Assembly (NCBI GenBank): GCA_039111635.1
Contig: JBCAQO010000001.1
Location: forward strand, 3,658,001 to 3,722,000
Direction of reading: 5' to 3'
Source of the DNA: Heterobasidion occidentale
Taxonomy: Eukaryota > Basidiomycota > Agaricomycetes > Russulales > Bondarzewiaceae
Length of the DNA stretch: 64,000 nucleotides
The translations under genes were made by a program, and so were the position numbers. The notes under the pieces were generated by a model. The model was not told the DNA's origin. It was given only the letters and a program-made list of their open reading frames with translations, and did no database searches. Positions 1 to 11,731 of this stretch are shown one piece after another; the stretch's first letter is position 1, and each line of letters begins with the position of its first letter.

Positions 1-33
1 GCAGTCTGCTGGTGCCGCTTCTACTCTCTCGAT

Positions 34-642
34 TTGTCCCTGTGGCATCGTTGTCTCTGCCACCACCACCATGCTGGGGTCCAGAAGATGGTCAAGGAAC
101 GTCTCGTTACTGGTCTACAGCTCGATTCGGACGTGCAGCCTGACCCTGTGTGCGAGCCCTGTCTCTCTGGCAAGATGCATGCTCACTTCTTCCCCTCGAC
201 TGCCTCTGTGACCTCCAAACCGCTTAAACTTGTCCACTCTGATCTCCATGGTCCTCCCCCTGTTGCCACTCACTCTGGGATTCTCTACTAGATCACCTTC
301 ATTGATGAGTTCACCAAGCTCAAGGTCGTCTATGTTCTGCGCTTGAAGAGCGACGCATTTGACGCTTTTAAGTGCTACAAGGCCTATGTGGAGAACCTGA
401 CTGGACAGTGCATTTTGGCCTTGCAGGATGACAAGGGAGGAGAGTACATGTTCAGTCTTTGGGGTGCAGATGCTCTGGTGCCAGTTCTGAGGGGGGAAGT
501 GGATGCTCCTCCTGCTGGTCACCTGGAAAATGCTCCCATCGATCAGGATCATCCTGTGGCAGACCCAGCACCTCCTCCACCTCTTGCTCCTGTTGTTGTT
601 CCTCCTGTCCTCCTGTTATTCCAGTGCTCCAGCTCTCAGACC
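34..642 (+). pseudogene. Ty1/copia pol fragment: GAG-pre-integrase and integrase start
   Basis: The translation opens with a GAG-pre-integrase/HHCC zinc-finger region (LWHRCL, a run of His, then CEPCLSGKMH) and, after one in-frame TAG at 289-291, resumes in the same frame with ITFIDEFTKL, the start of a copia integrase core, and then QDDKGGEYMF. The family role is strand transfer of retrotransposon cDNA in the nucleus. Only about 200 codons remain. After the second acidic motif the frame runs into a Pro/Val-rich stretch typical of the linker between integrase and reverse transcriptase, then stops at 651. The catalytic Glu region, RT and RNase H are missing. The TAG is most simply a CAG codon changed by C-to-T. 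The left end is cut by the window edge and the right end by an LTR remnant. Copia assignment is firm; the exact clade is unknown. Confidence 0.8.
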
Positions 643-1296
643 TGGATATGAACAGATATTAGTAATCATGTACTATACTTAGCTACATTGTGCATTAATG
701 ACAAAGGGACCATTGTCATTGCTTACAGATCTTGATCATTTACTTAATTGCTTTTGTGCCTTGGCACCTGGTACTTAGATTAGCTTTAGGTGCACAGACC
801 AGATCTCACTTCTGTTCTAAATAGCCTATATGTACAAATAGCCGAGATGAGCTTCCAAGAAGCTTAGCTTGTTCACCTGTATGCCCAGTGTCTGGCTACC
901 TTTCTAGCTCATGCTTTGCAAACTCTGTCAGATCTGAGATATCCTTTGCACAGTCTGACGATGCACTGGACTCGTCTCCTCATCTTTATCATCCTCTTCT
1001 CATATTCTCTATAATGTATACTAGGCTCGCTGCCTACAAAGTCCTCAGTTGGACTCCTCCCAAAGTTTTTGTTGGACAGGAGAAGACAGCCTCATACCTG
1101 CACACCATTGAGATACTCTCAAAGATTACCCTCTCCATCTCTTTGAAAGGCAGACAGTGACCTCAAATTCCTACATAGGACACAAAGACAATCCATTGTC
1201 TTTATTTATTAGAGTTTACAGCTGTACAACACAGCCTTGTGATGGCCTAGGGATCCGTTTGTGCATTGGTACACGTGATAGGTCTCTAACCTAACA
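643..1296 (+). repeat. LTR remnant of the G1 (LTR1) family, 5' truncated
   Basis: From about 643 this stretch follows the G1 LTR in order: the block with ACAGATATTAGTA, the CACAGACCAGATC block, the hairpin GAGCTTCCAAGAAGCTT, the SGTTCACCTG-like start site block, TCTGTCAGATCTGAGA, GCACTGGACTCGTCTC, and finally the end block GATAGGTCTCTAACCTAACA. The first 220 or so bases of the LTR are missing. It is clearly more diverged than the two G1 LTRs and so is older. Its position directly behind the copia fragment suggests insertion or recombination there; there is no evidence that it belongs to that copia element. Confidence 0.75.
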
Positions 1297-2240
1297 AGAA
1301 ACACCAAAGAATAGTCCTGCAATGTCCTGCAATGTTCTACAATGTTCTAATACTCAAGATCACAAGGTTTGATGTGATGTCGCAACATCAAGGTTGTGAT
1401 GTTGTGAGGTCAAGATTGCAATGTTGTGAGATCCAATGCAATAGGGAGAGGTATGGAGAGATGGAGAGATGTTTAGAAGAGTAGAGAAGGTAGTGTTAGG
1501 AAATAAGGAGAGATATGAGGCACTATGATGGCACACCACAATTTGGAGTGATACTAGGCAGTTTGAAGCAATAACAAAACTCTAGAGCATATCATGAGGG
1601 CTTTAAGAGATCAAGGTCAAGGCTGCAATAATTAGAAATTTGAGGGCATTTTGGATGAGGTGAGATTTGAACAGTGGGAAAATGATAGGTACAAAGGAGA
1701 AAAGAACTGCAATAAAACTCAGGAATATTAGAGACATGTGAAACTGATACAAGCTGCATAAGACCACACTCTTGGTATTGCTTTATCTATCTCATGCTAG
1801 GTTAGAAGGCCTTGGCATAAGTGGCAAAGGGCTCAGAGAGATCATAAGAACAGAGATAACAAGTCCAAGAACTGTTAGCATGATTGCAAGTTTGTGCAAG
1901 CAATACCATGAGGGCGTAGAGGTCTCCAAGATTGACAATGTTGAGGGAAGTATCACAGGTGTCACAAAAGAACCACTAAGAACATTCTTAGGCATGCATC
2001 ATTAATACAATGAGGAGGGATGATGCAAAGCTATAGGCCACATGAAAGCCTACAGAGATTGCACAGGATCTGCAAGGTTGTGTAGACATCTGCAAGGCTG
2101 CGTAGAGACATTGGACATCACAATGATGCGTGCAAGGCTGCACAGAAGCTTGCAAGGTTGTACTAATAGTTCTGAGGTCACACCATAGCTGAGATCTATG
2201 TAGTAAAGGCTGCAAAATATGAGAACTCAGTACACAGTAT
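1297..2240. other. Unassigned spacer with small degenerate tandem repeats
   Basis: I find no convincing gene here; the longest frames (about 75 codons) show no family signature. Two weak local repeats are visible. The unit TCCTGCAATG is repeated about 3.5 times near 1315-1349. A degenerate unit containing TGCAAGGYTG is repeated four times between about 2068 and 2165. The rest is A/G-rich sequence of unknown origin. Confidence 0.5.
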
Positions 2241-3086
2241 TGTTAGGACCGTGTTCTAACACGTGCTTTGCGCGTGAGTGGATGGGCTGGTCAAGTGCTT
2301 CAGACGTGCTACAGACTCGGACCAATTTCCATGACTCATTACTATTTACATGCTTGCTGCATGAACGGTTACTTATGGTTCCTGATTCTTGATGTGGACA
2401 GACTTTAGTTCCTGACCTTGTTCCTGGTTCCTGATCGATCGCGATGTGCCTCGGTATTTCATATGGATGTGGACAGACATTAGTGCCCCAGTACTATAGT
2501 TAGACCGATGACACATCTTAGCTTACGGATCTCGATTGTTGACTTTGGTACCTGAGAAGCGCACAGACCAGATCGTGATCCTGCCCTAGATACTTCTTTG
2601 TATATTTAGCCGAGATGAGCTTCTAAGAAGCTCAGCTCGTTCACCTGTAATATACTTGATCTCTGCACTGCACCTGGTGTCTGGCTAACTTCCTAGCCCA
2701 CACTTTGTGATCTCTGTCAGATCTGAGAAACTCTTTACACGGTCTGACGACGCACTGGACTCGTCTCCCTTCCCTTCTTACGCCCTCTTCACGCATTACT
2801 ACACCGGACTCACCGCCTTCCGCGTTCTCAGTTGGACACCTCCTCGTGTCATCTGTTGGACAGGAGAAGATCATCCTGTTCCTTCTCATCATCGAGAAGA
2901 CCTCGAGGATCATCTCCTTAACCTCTTCGAGGACAAGGCAGGGAACGACTCCGAGTTCCTTGAAAGAGCCCAAAGACAATTGGTCGTCTTCGTTCATTGG
3001 AGCCTCCGACTCTACGACGCTGTGGACGTATTAGTCTAGGGATCCCCTTCGTGCATCGGTGCATGTGATAGGTCTCCAACCTAACA
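2241..3086 (+). repeat. 5' LTR of G1
   Basis: Starts TGTTAGGACC and ends CCTAACA, an inverted terminal repeat of 7 bp. It pairs with the 3' LTR at 11732-12572. It contains a TATA-like box at 2601 followed 33 nt later by the putative transcript start, and just before that a perfect hairpin GAGCTTC-TAA-GAAGCTC. Differences from the 3' LTR are spread along its length and include many transitions plus small indels, so the insertion is not recent. Confidence 0.92.
2601..2643 (+). promoter_or_regulatory. LTR promoter: TATA box and self-primer start of G1 RNA
   Basis: TATATTTA lies at 2601-2608. The decamer AGCTCGTTCA lies at 2634-2643, 33 nt downstream of the TATA start, which is where transcription would be expected to begin. 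The decamer is perfectly complementary to bases 3089-3098, just after the LTR. The same spacing of 33 nt recurs in the 3' LTR (12091 and 12124) and in the related LTR at 41713-42562 (42036 and 42069). Confidence 0.6.
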
Positions 3087-3088
3087 CT

Positions 3089-3098
3089 TGAACGAGCT
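3089..3098 (+). other. Putative self-priming primer-binding site of G1
   Basis: TGAACGAGCT begins two bases after the LTR end and is the reverse complement of AGCTCGTTCA at 2634-2643. No TGG-type tRNA primer site is seen at this position. In the Tf1/sushi group the 5' end of the element RNA folds back to prime reverse transcription; this arrangement fits that mechanism. The match is 10 of 10 and does not extend on either side. Confidence 0.6.
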
Positions 3099-5407
3099 CT
3101 TCCATCCCTACCCTATTCAAGCTGGATCCCCAGCAGCGACAGCTCTTTCTCCAATCAGTAAACAACATCCTAGCAACCGCCAAAAGGGTAAACCAAGCAG
3201 GAACCCTTCAAACAAGAATTAATAGCCCAGGAACTATAGAAGTCGCAAGACACCGAAACCCAGGAAAGGTTTATTCAGGAGTAGCCACACTTAGGTTACA
3301 GCGATCACCCGAAATCTTCATCGACCTCAGTAAAACTGGATATCAGTTTTCCGGGATTTGCTTCATCAATGAACCAAAGACACCGTTCACTCTCACGGAC
3401 AACGGAGAGCCCAACGTCATCAGGACGAAGAATACCGTCGAGATACACGACGGAAGACCATATGATTTCCCCAGCGCCGTTATCACCGATCTCAGAAGAA
3501 CTCTCACAAGGAATATTGACGCAGACGGAATCAGGGCGGAACTCGTCAAGACCAAGGAGAACAGAGACCACGTCTCAGTCCTCATCCACTGGACCTTCTC
3601 CTCCACCTAGAAAGACACACTGGAAGCCCCTAACTCTCTACCAGTCCGAACAGAAATTGAAGGGATCGTTTTTATTGTCAGAAGAGGAGAGTTCACCCAC
3701 AAAACTTATCATCTCCGAACCCTCATCTCGGGACACACATTCTCTGAGATCATCCAACTCATCGACCAAATTGATATTTCCATCAACAAAATTATCAAAA
3801 GGGACCCAGACCTACAAGAAGCATTACAGGCTGGAAGAAGACAGGCAGTACCCTTCAAAGAATAAACAACGGACAAAGTCACCGCGGGATATCCTCCCAG
3901 CTACAGAATAGACCCAGCAGAAGTCTACGGAGACTTACCCGAAGACTTCGACAAGGACCAACTTTATTACGACGAAAACAAGAAACACTTCTACTATGCA
4001 GGAATTCTCACCAGATTCTTCCACAAACGAGGAGAAAGCAGATACGAATACCTGACCTGGGGAGAGAAGACCGTCTACACAGGACCCAACCTACACCTTG
4101 TTAAGGTCGTGGACTACGTTGCAAGAAAGACCTTTGACAAGCCTGAATCACCGACAAATAGGCATTGTGACTCGCCAAGACCGCACATATATACTCTACC
4201 CAGAGAAACAGCCAGTGGAAGTCGAATCTCTAGAAGAAACACTCCCACTACATCCCTCTTACAAGAAACCACTCCCAAAGAAGACTTCCGAGCCCCAACA
4301 CCAGAGTTTGTTCCCGAACTGGAGTATTTTGAAGCACCAAGTGGAAATCCGGAACCACCTAATGATCCAGAGCCCCCGTCCGATACAATGTCAACAGATA
4401 CTGGAGGTAATGAGTCCAAGGGACCAGCTATGGCCAAACCCACCACCTTCAGCGGAAACCGGAAACGAACAGAGCAGTTCCTCCACGAAATCGACCTGAT
4501 GTTCCTGGCCAGGAAAAAAGATTGTGCAAATGAATTCGCCAAAATCACCTATGCTCTGTCGTATATGAAGGAAGGATTAGCGGGGATATAGGCAAGAAAC
4601 TTTACTTAGGCCAGGAACACATTAAAGGATTGGAACAAATACACTTGGGCAGACATGGCCGGCTTCACATCCATCTGCAAAAAGATAGCCACCGACTTCG
4701 AGGAGTTCAATAAAGAAGCGGACGCTCGCGACAAATTAGCCAGGGTCAATCAGGGAAAAAAATCATTCAACACCTACCTTCAGCTATTTGAACAGCTCGC
4801 GGTGCTTGCCAGTGTAGACGAAGAAACCAAGAAGACCCATTTCCTGCGAGGACTCAAATGGGAGCTAGCAAAGGGAATTTACGAAGATCCCTCCAAAGAT
4901 GGAACATGGAACGAATTGGTCGAGAAGGCCAAAAAACATGAAAAGATGCGCATCGCAAGGGACCGAGCATACAACCTCCGAAAAGGCAAATTCCAAATCT
5001 ACACTCCACATACCTTTTACGACGAAAGGGCACCCCCGCGACACGATAGGGAACCTCAATACAAACCTATGGATGTAGATGCAGCAGAAATGGAGGCCAA
5101 TGCCGTCCGCACTCGCTTCAAGAAGCTTACCCCGGCGGAAAGAGATCGACTTGCCAAAGAAGGCAAGTGCTTCTTTTGCAAGAAGCCCGGGCACATGGCG
5201 CGCAACTGTCCTTCTCGACCCAAAAGAAGATTCCAGCCTCCTCATTGCAGGGCGGTGTGCGAAGGAGAAATGGACGAAGGACAATTTGACGATGAAGACG
5301 TCGAGGAAGGAAAGAACAGAGTCAACCACATCCGCCAAATGATGATGGGACTCAGCATGGAAGAAATTGAGGAAGTTCGAGCCTTTAGCAACTCGAAGAA
5401 TTTTTAA
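3094..5407 (+). pseudogene. gag: G1 gag, with four in-frame stops
   Basis: One frame stays coding-like from about 3094 to 5407, broken by TAG 3608, TAA 3863, TAG 4589 and TAG 4607. Each could come from CAG or CAA by one C-to-T change. The N-terminal half is hydrophilic with no recognised domain. The central part (about 4655-5000) resembles the retrotransposon Gag helical domain, with motifs such as FNTYLQLFEQLA and KTHFLRGLKWEL. Near the end is a zinc knuckle CFFCKKPGHMARNC (C-x2-C-x4-H-x4-C), followed by an acidic tail. Gag would form the particle and bind the element RNA. No ATG is obvious near 3094, so the true start may lie in an upstream leader or has been lost. Confidence 0.85.
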
Positions 5408-5514
5408 GGCCTCTCCCATCGGCAGCGGATGCGAAGAGTAAGATTCTTGCAGGAAATCGGTACGCTCCTCTGGCCAGTAAAAACGCTGACCAAGAGCACG
5501 AACATCCAGATGTA

Positions 5515-8500
5515 TTGTATCTTTCAGAAATGAAATCACATGGTGCACCATCACTCCGACTCAAGACAATGCTCATAGGCAAGAATAGAAAAGCTGCTAC
5601 ACAGGCACTGGTGGACAGTGGAGCCACCGGAATCTTCATGCACCCTCGCTTCGTAGAAGCACATCAAATTACCATGCATAAAATCCCTGCCCCTATCCCA
5701 GTTAGTACAGTCCAAAACACCGAGTTTAAAGGAGGACCCATTACAAGATTTGCCAACCTCAAATTACAGGTTCTAGGCGAAAAGGGGAGGTCGCATACAG
5801 AATCAGCAAGATTCTACATTGCGGAAATAGGAAAAGAGGACGTCATTTTAGGAACCGACTGGTTATTGGAACATAACCCAGAAGTTGACTGGCATGCCTA
5901 CGGGCTACACTTTACCAGATGCCCGCCCTCCTGCCAAATAAAAGGAGGACCAGTAAAAGCCAAAAGGGCTACAAGAAAACCAGGACATCCTAAACCAAGT
6001 ATACGGTGCATGGAAACAGTACCGCAAACGGGCGACTACTCAATACCAGTGCAAAAGCCGGGAAAAGCAGTACCAGGCCGGAAAGTGGGAAACACCATAG
6101 TACCACATCCACGGACAATGCCTACAAGTCCGGAGTTCACAACTTGAAGGTTGAATGCCGAACGTTTGAAGGCCTGAACCAGAAACTACAAGGTTCTGAC
6201 ATGGGCTGAAGAAGACGTTCCGGAGGACGGTGACGGACTTCTGGCACTTCCCTCCAAGGATCTTGAAGAAGATGGAGTCTATCTCGTTAGATGCCTGGAT
6301 ACGGGAACATTACAGGCACTGGAATTATACAATGACTCCGAAGAAGGTGTTGATATACATTGTGCCGAAACCACGGAACTTCCATATGCCAACATACCGG
6401 CTCAAGGAAGCAAACCTGCCAAAGCACAGACAGGGAAACAAACAAAACACACCAACTCGCAAAGACTTGCAGAGGAAGCCGCCAGAGGGAAACCCGAACT
6501 ATCCTTCGAAGAGATAGTACCGAAGGAATACTGGAATTATAGGAAGGTTTTCGAAGGTCGACCAAAGTGACAGCTACCGCTCTCTCAACCTTGGGATCAC
6601 AAAATAGAGATCAAGGAAGGAATGGATCACTCGCTCAAACCCAAGCTATACAGTCTTAGCCCTGGAGAGCAAGTGGAACTCAAGAAATTCATAGACGAAA
6701 ACCTCCAGAAAGGATTCATCAGAGAATCCAAATTGCACATGGCATCCCCATTCTTCTTCATCAAGAAAAAGAATGGGAAACTACGACCAGTAATGGATTA
6801 TCGCAAACTCAATGAAATAACGATTTAGAACAAGTACCCTTTGCCGATTATTCAAGAATTACTGGACCTTCTGGCTAAAGCCGTATACTTTTCACTAATA
6901 GATGTCGATACAGGATATAACAATGTACGCATGAAAGAAGGAAGCGAGAAACTAGCCGCATTCGTCACCAATCTAGGAATGTATGAACCCCTGGTTATGT
7001 TCTTTGGATTAACCAACTCGCCGGCAACATTCCAAACCATGATGAACACACTCTTCAAAGACCTCATCTACGCCGGATTGGTAGCAATCTATATGGACGA
7101 CATCCTAGTATTCTCTAAAACAATGGACGACCATATCAAGACAGTTCGAAAAGTTTTACAGATCTTACAGGACAACGATCTGTACCTACAACCCTCGAAA
7201 TGCCACTTCCACAAAAAGAAAATCAACTATCTTGGATATGTTATATCACACGGACATCTGGAAATGGACCCGATTAAAGTGGCCGGCATTATGGACTGGC
7301 CAACCCCGGGAAAAGTCAAGGAAGTGCAATTGTTTTTAGGTTTTTGCAACTTTTATTGCAGGTTTATCAAGGATTACTCAAAAATAGCACGACCGCTATT
7401 TGAGTTGACACAGAAGGAACGCACCTGGGATTGGACACCAGCATGCGAAGAAGCGTTTCAAACGCTAAAACGAATATTTACAGAATCTGCGGTGCTCGTG
7501 ATGCCGGATACAAGGAACCCTTTCCGCATTGAATGTGATGCTTCCGACTTCGCCACTGGAGCAGTTTTATCACAAGTCGCCAAAGATGGAAAATGGCACC
7601 CATGTGCTTATATTTCCAAGTCGCTCTCACCTACAGAACGCAACTACCTGATCTATGATAAAGAGTTGCTGGCGGTCGTTCGAGCTTTTGAAGCTTGGCG
7701 ACACTATTTGGAGGGTGCCGACCACCCGGTAGACGTTTGGACAGACCACAAGAACCTCGAATGGTTCCGGTCAAGCCAGAAATTGAACCGTCGGCAAGCA
7801 CAATGGTCACTCTACCTCTTGCATTTCGACTACAAATTAACGCACAAGGCGGGAGTCACCAATAAATCCGACGGTCTGTCACGGTGTCCAGACCATAAAA
7901 AGGGGGTGGAATTTGACAATTCAGGCGAAACACTCTTGGAGCCCAAACTTTTCAATAACACGGAAAAGATCCGAAGACCTTTCGCAGAAATCAATGCCAT
8001 CAATACAGAAAACAGTTGGGACCCTCATCAAATACTTCACAACTGGACGAGGAGGCGTTACTATAATAGACGACGACCTCCGGAAACGAATCATTGAAGA
8101 AAACAGGAAAGACGAATGGCTATTAGAAACCCTAGCCAAGATTAAAGCCTTAGGACCTCGAAACATGAAGAAAGGGTTACAAGAATGGAATGAAGAAGAA
8201 GGATTGGTCCTTCACCGAGGAAAGATATATGTTCCTCGAAACGAACAACTTCGTCAAGATATCAAACTAAACATGACAATCTAGCAGCAGGACATCCAGG
8301 ACAAAGGGGAACTCTAGCCTTAGTCGGACAAGAATTTACTTGGCCAGGAATATCAAACATGGTTCACCAATATGTGGAAGGATGCGCCATCTGTCAATCC
8401 ACCAAGAACAACACACATCCTACCATGGTGCCATTGCAACCAACAGAAATCCCAGATCGACCCTTCGGAACAATAACCATGGATTTTATTACAGATCTAC

Positions 8501-9856
8501 CAGAATCAAACGGATACGACTCGCTACATGTAGTAACCGATCGATTCACCAAAACTGCAGTAATAACTCCATGCCTGAAAGCCATTGACTTTGACGGAAC
8601 TGCCAAAATCTTGCTAGAAAACACCTTCAAAAGTAGCGCAAGCTCTGCTCAAAGAATTAGGAATCAAATCAGCTCTAAGCACAGCTTATCATCCAAAGAC
8701 GGACGGCGCTACTGAACGAATGAATCAGGAGTTGGAACAATACCTAAGAGCCTTTTGCAGGTCTTCACAAGACAATTGGGCCGGATTAATCCCCTACGCG
8801 GAATATGCCCACAACACTCATCAGCACTCAGCCACGCAGAAGTCACCATTTGAACTTCTCCATGGATATCAACCACGGGCTTACCCAGCCATCATCGGAA
8901 ACACGAATGCCCCCACCGCCGAGGCTCGCCTCGAAGCTTTGCAACGTGCTAGGAAGGAAGCACAAGCCAGCCTTGAAATCGCAGCCGAAGCCATGAGGAT
9001 ACAGCACGACCGTTTTGGAACGGACCGGCCGCCTTTCAAAAAAGGAGATCAAGTATGGCTCGATGGAAAGAACATCCACACCGATCACCCATTAGAGAAA
9101 TTGAGACCCAAACACTTTGGGCCATTTGAAATCACTGACACCATAGGAAATGTCAACTTCAGGTTGAAACTGCCCAACAGCTGGAAGCGCATTCACGATG
9201 TCTTCCATGCTAGTCAACTCACGTCCTACAAGGAAAACGAGGTCTATGGCCCTAACTACCCTAAACTAGCTCCAGACCTGATCGAAGGGCAAGAAGAATT
9301 CGAAGTTGAAGCCATCGTCGGAGCTCGGCGCTTCGGACGATGGAAGATCCTGCAGTACCTGATCAAATGGAAGGGCTACCCGGAATCGGACAACTCTTGG
9401 GAAGCCGCGGCAAACGTCACTAACGCACAAGAAGCCATAAAGGACTTCTACCGCCGGCACCCTCGGGCAGTCAAAGGAATAGAAGCTTCCATTCTGGCCC
9501 TGGTAATCGAATTAGAACTCAACAGAGTAGCCGAAGAAGATCAAATTAAAAAGAAGCTCGAGAAGCATCTGATCGGAAAGAAGCTCCTCGCTACAGGATT
9601 GGCTATCCCCCAGATCATGGAAGAGATCAACAAACGAATGACGCAGCTAAAGAGGCCGCCCCTGGTTCCTCGATCAAAAGTGCCACCACTGGTGATCAAC
9701 GATCAAGAAGCACAACCAAAGAAGCCCAATATAGACTCGTCTCGATCAGAGCTACAGCAGAAGCGATCAGACAACTCTAATTGGTGGACTCAAGCATACC
9801 AGGAGCTACAAAAGCAGACCAACCGAGGATTGGCATGGCCAGGCAAACGACTATGA
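5515..9856 (+). pseudogene. pol: G1 pol: protease, RT, RNase H, integrase, chromodomain
   Basis: Domains in order: aspartic protease with DSGATG near 5617 and ILGTDWLLEHNP; reverse transcriptase with FFIKKKNGKLRPVMDYR, FFGLTNSPATFQ and the catalytic YMDDILVFS near 7090; RNase H with ECDASDFATGAV, YDKELLAVV and WTDHKNLEW; integrase with its HHCC finger near 8265-8395 and core Asp in MDFITDLPES; then the chromodomain. Breaks: TGA 6145, TGA 6175, TGA 6568, TAG 6826, frame changes near 8030 and 8270, and a deletion near 8630 between the first core Asp region and YHPKTDG. The second catalytic Asp of the integrase is lost with that deletion, while the RT active site is intact. The pol frame is +1 or -1 relative to gag. 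C-terminal to the chromodomain is a basic, coiled-coil-like tail ending at 9856. Confidence 0.92.
9298..9470 (+). other. Chromodomain at the integrase C-terminus
   Basis: The translated stretch has EEFEVEAIVGAR, then LQYLIKWKGYPESDNSWE, then a helical segment AIKDFYRRHP. The aromatic and WKGY/SWE residues are the hallmark of chromodomains fused to chromovirus integrases, which are known to steer integration towards methylated histone tails in heterochromatin. This is the only chromodomain I see in the window; G2 and G3 end without one. Confidence 0.9.
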
Positions 9857-9994
9857 CCCCTTTCGACCCCACTCTATCCACAGTAGCCGTTTATACCGTC
9901 GTCGCGACTCTTGCCCTCGCCGCTGTCTCCATCGCCATCGCCCTTGTCCTCAGATCCCTTCACGCTGCTGCCACTATTGGCATCTCCTCCATCG

Positions 9995-10002
9995 TATAAA
10001 AG
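9995..10002 (+). promoter_or_regulatory. TATA box ahead of the G1 extra ORF
   Basis: TATAAAAG stands at 9995-10002, after the pol stop and about 50 nt before ATG 10052. A consensus TATA box in this otherwise GC-rich stretch suggests a separate transcript for the downstream ORF. It could also be chance. Confidence 0.45.
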
Positions 10003-10051
10003 ACACCCTGCATTGGACAGAGACATTCCTCAGCATCCCAGCTACAATTGA

Positions 10052-11720
10052 ATGTCACTTGCCCTTGCACACCTCCTCTTAGCCCACTCCCCCCGCTATA
10101 TTCTCAGCAACGTCAGAATGACTTCCACTACCAGCTCCCCTCACGCTTCCAACACCTCCTCCCCCAACCCCTTCATCCTTTGCACCATCTCCCCTCCCAC
10201 TACCACCCCACTTGTTGACGATACGGATTCGGACTACGATAGCGAAGACGACATCCCCTTGGAAGGCGTCCATATTGCCGACCCCCTCACAGAATTCGTC
10301 ATTCCCCGGTTCCCGGCTGAGATGCCGAACCCTCACATCGCCGTCCCTCCGTTGGCTTTCGCAGTGCACAACGAAAACCCTCGCCTCCGTATTCGCGCCA
10401 TACCCAACCCCCTTCACGACCTTCGCCTCTACCAAGACCTGAAGACGAGCAACAGTATCTACCACCTCACGCTCGCTAAGGACGAGGCCCCCATTATCTT
10501 GAACCAGCCGGGCTTGAAGGACCCCCGCGCTTTCCTTTTTTATTTACAGCAAGCAGTCTGGGCCCAATGCTATCAAGTATTCTCCGGACCGCTCAACCAA
10601 ACCCAGGCCATCCTCCTCGCCAATATCACTGTCACTTCCTACCGTATGAAAGGGCTAATCAATCTCCTCGCCATCCGCAACGACATGATCAACTTTCGGC
10701 TAGGCGGCATCTTTAGCAGCAGTTCCGTCCTCCTCCAGACGCACACCGTAATAGCTTGGCTCGAAACCCTAGCTCGGATCCGCTACAAGGAGAACACGAT
10801 CCGTTGGTTCCGTTTCACAGGACTTAATGGGGCGCGTCTAGAGATAGAGGAGTACGTCCCTAAGGGACTCTTGCCGACCCACTCCTTCCCCTTAACAGTC
10901 GCGGAGTTCACCCTGTCGCAAGCTACTGGTCAAACGGAAGTGTCCCGGAAGATAACGTCAGGCCCTGGGTTATGACCAAACTGGACCTACAGGAACAAGG
11001 TTTTCACCAGATTGACGTCGAAGAACCCATGGCCATCGACCCTCCGGTAGTCACGGAACCAGACCTCCCGGCTGCCGAACCCTTTTGGCCCACCAACGAA
11101 GCAACCGCTGAATTCCTACGGCCCACCAGTCCCCCTTACGACCCCAAACAAGTCGTCCGGGATCACCAGGTACTTCAGCCGTTACCAGTACCACCCCCGT
11201 CACCCCCTGCTGTGTCCCCATCCCCCCCCTTACTCGGCGACGACCTCACCCACCCTATCGTTGTGACGAAGCCTCCCCCCAGTCGCCGGACGTTCCTGTC
11301 ACAACTGAAGAAGGATGGCCCGCAGACGCATTGGACTCCGAAAACGTCTGGCCTAACCCACCTACTCTCCCACCTTCTCCACCCACCGACCCCGCCACTC
11401 GTACCTGCTGGGAATGCGGATGCGCCGGCCATCTCGTCGTGGGATGTCCAATCACGGGCATTCGCCAGAGAACGGACGTTATGGCGCGCAGCTTTCTTCA
11501 AGACTATGACAGACATCGCATGCAGTCCCGTCGACTTCGTCTGCAGATGGATAGGACAGCTGAGGAATACGGATACCACAAGCAGGTGTTGGATCATTTA
11601 ATTGACACTGCTAACTGGACCGGGTACCCTGCTCGCAACATCCCCACCTTCGACGAGGTTCACACAAGGAGACCTGCCCCTACCATCGGTGCGCCCGCCA
11701 AGCGCCGAAGACTTGTATAG
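10052..11720 (+). pseudogene. G1 extra 3' ORF (ORF3) with zinc knuckle
   Basis: A second gene-like frame lies between pol and the 3' LTR. The first part (10052-10975, about 307 codons; an alternative ATG is at 10118) has a Ser/Thr/Pro-rich acidic N-terminus and a folded-looking middle, with no family I recognise. It ends at a TGA that overlaps the next frame (ATGA at 10972). The middle is Pro-rich linker. The last part, open from about 11270 to 11720 in a third frame, holds a perfect zinc knuckle CWECGCAGHLVVGC (C-x2-C-x4-H-x4-C), a charged helical segment, and a basic C-terminus ending AKRRRLV that resembles a nuclear localisation signal. Read together these suggest one protein of about 550 residues broken by two frameshifts. 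There is no signal peptide or membrane segment, so it is not envelope-like. A nucleic-acid-binding role is inference only. Confidence 0.6.
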
Positions 11721-11731
11721 AGAGGGGGTAG
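11720..11731 (+). other. Polypurine tract of G1
   Basis: The purine run AGAGGGGGTAG directly precedes the 3' LTR start TGTTAGG at 11732, the expected site for plus-strand priming. Confidence 0.75.

Noticed and set aside
1772..2005. Small ORF at 1772-2005 as a copia RNase H relic
   Set aside because: No RNase H motif can be matched; it is in a low-information spacer.
3094..9856. Alternative genetic code or programmed readthrough to explain the many in-frame TAG/TGA codons
   Set aside because: Stops occur at unrelated places in many families, with frameshifts and deletions alongside; C-to-T decay explains them better.
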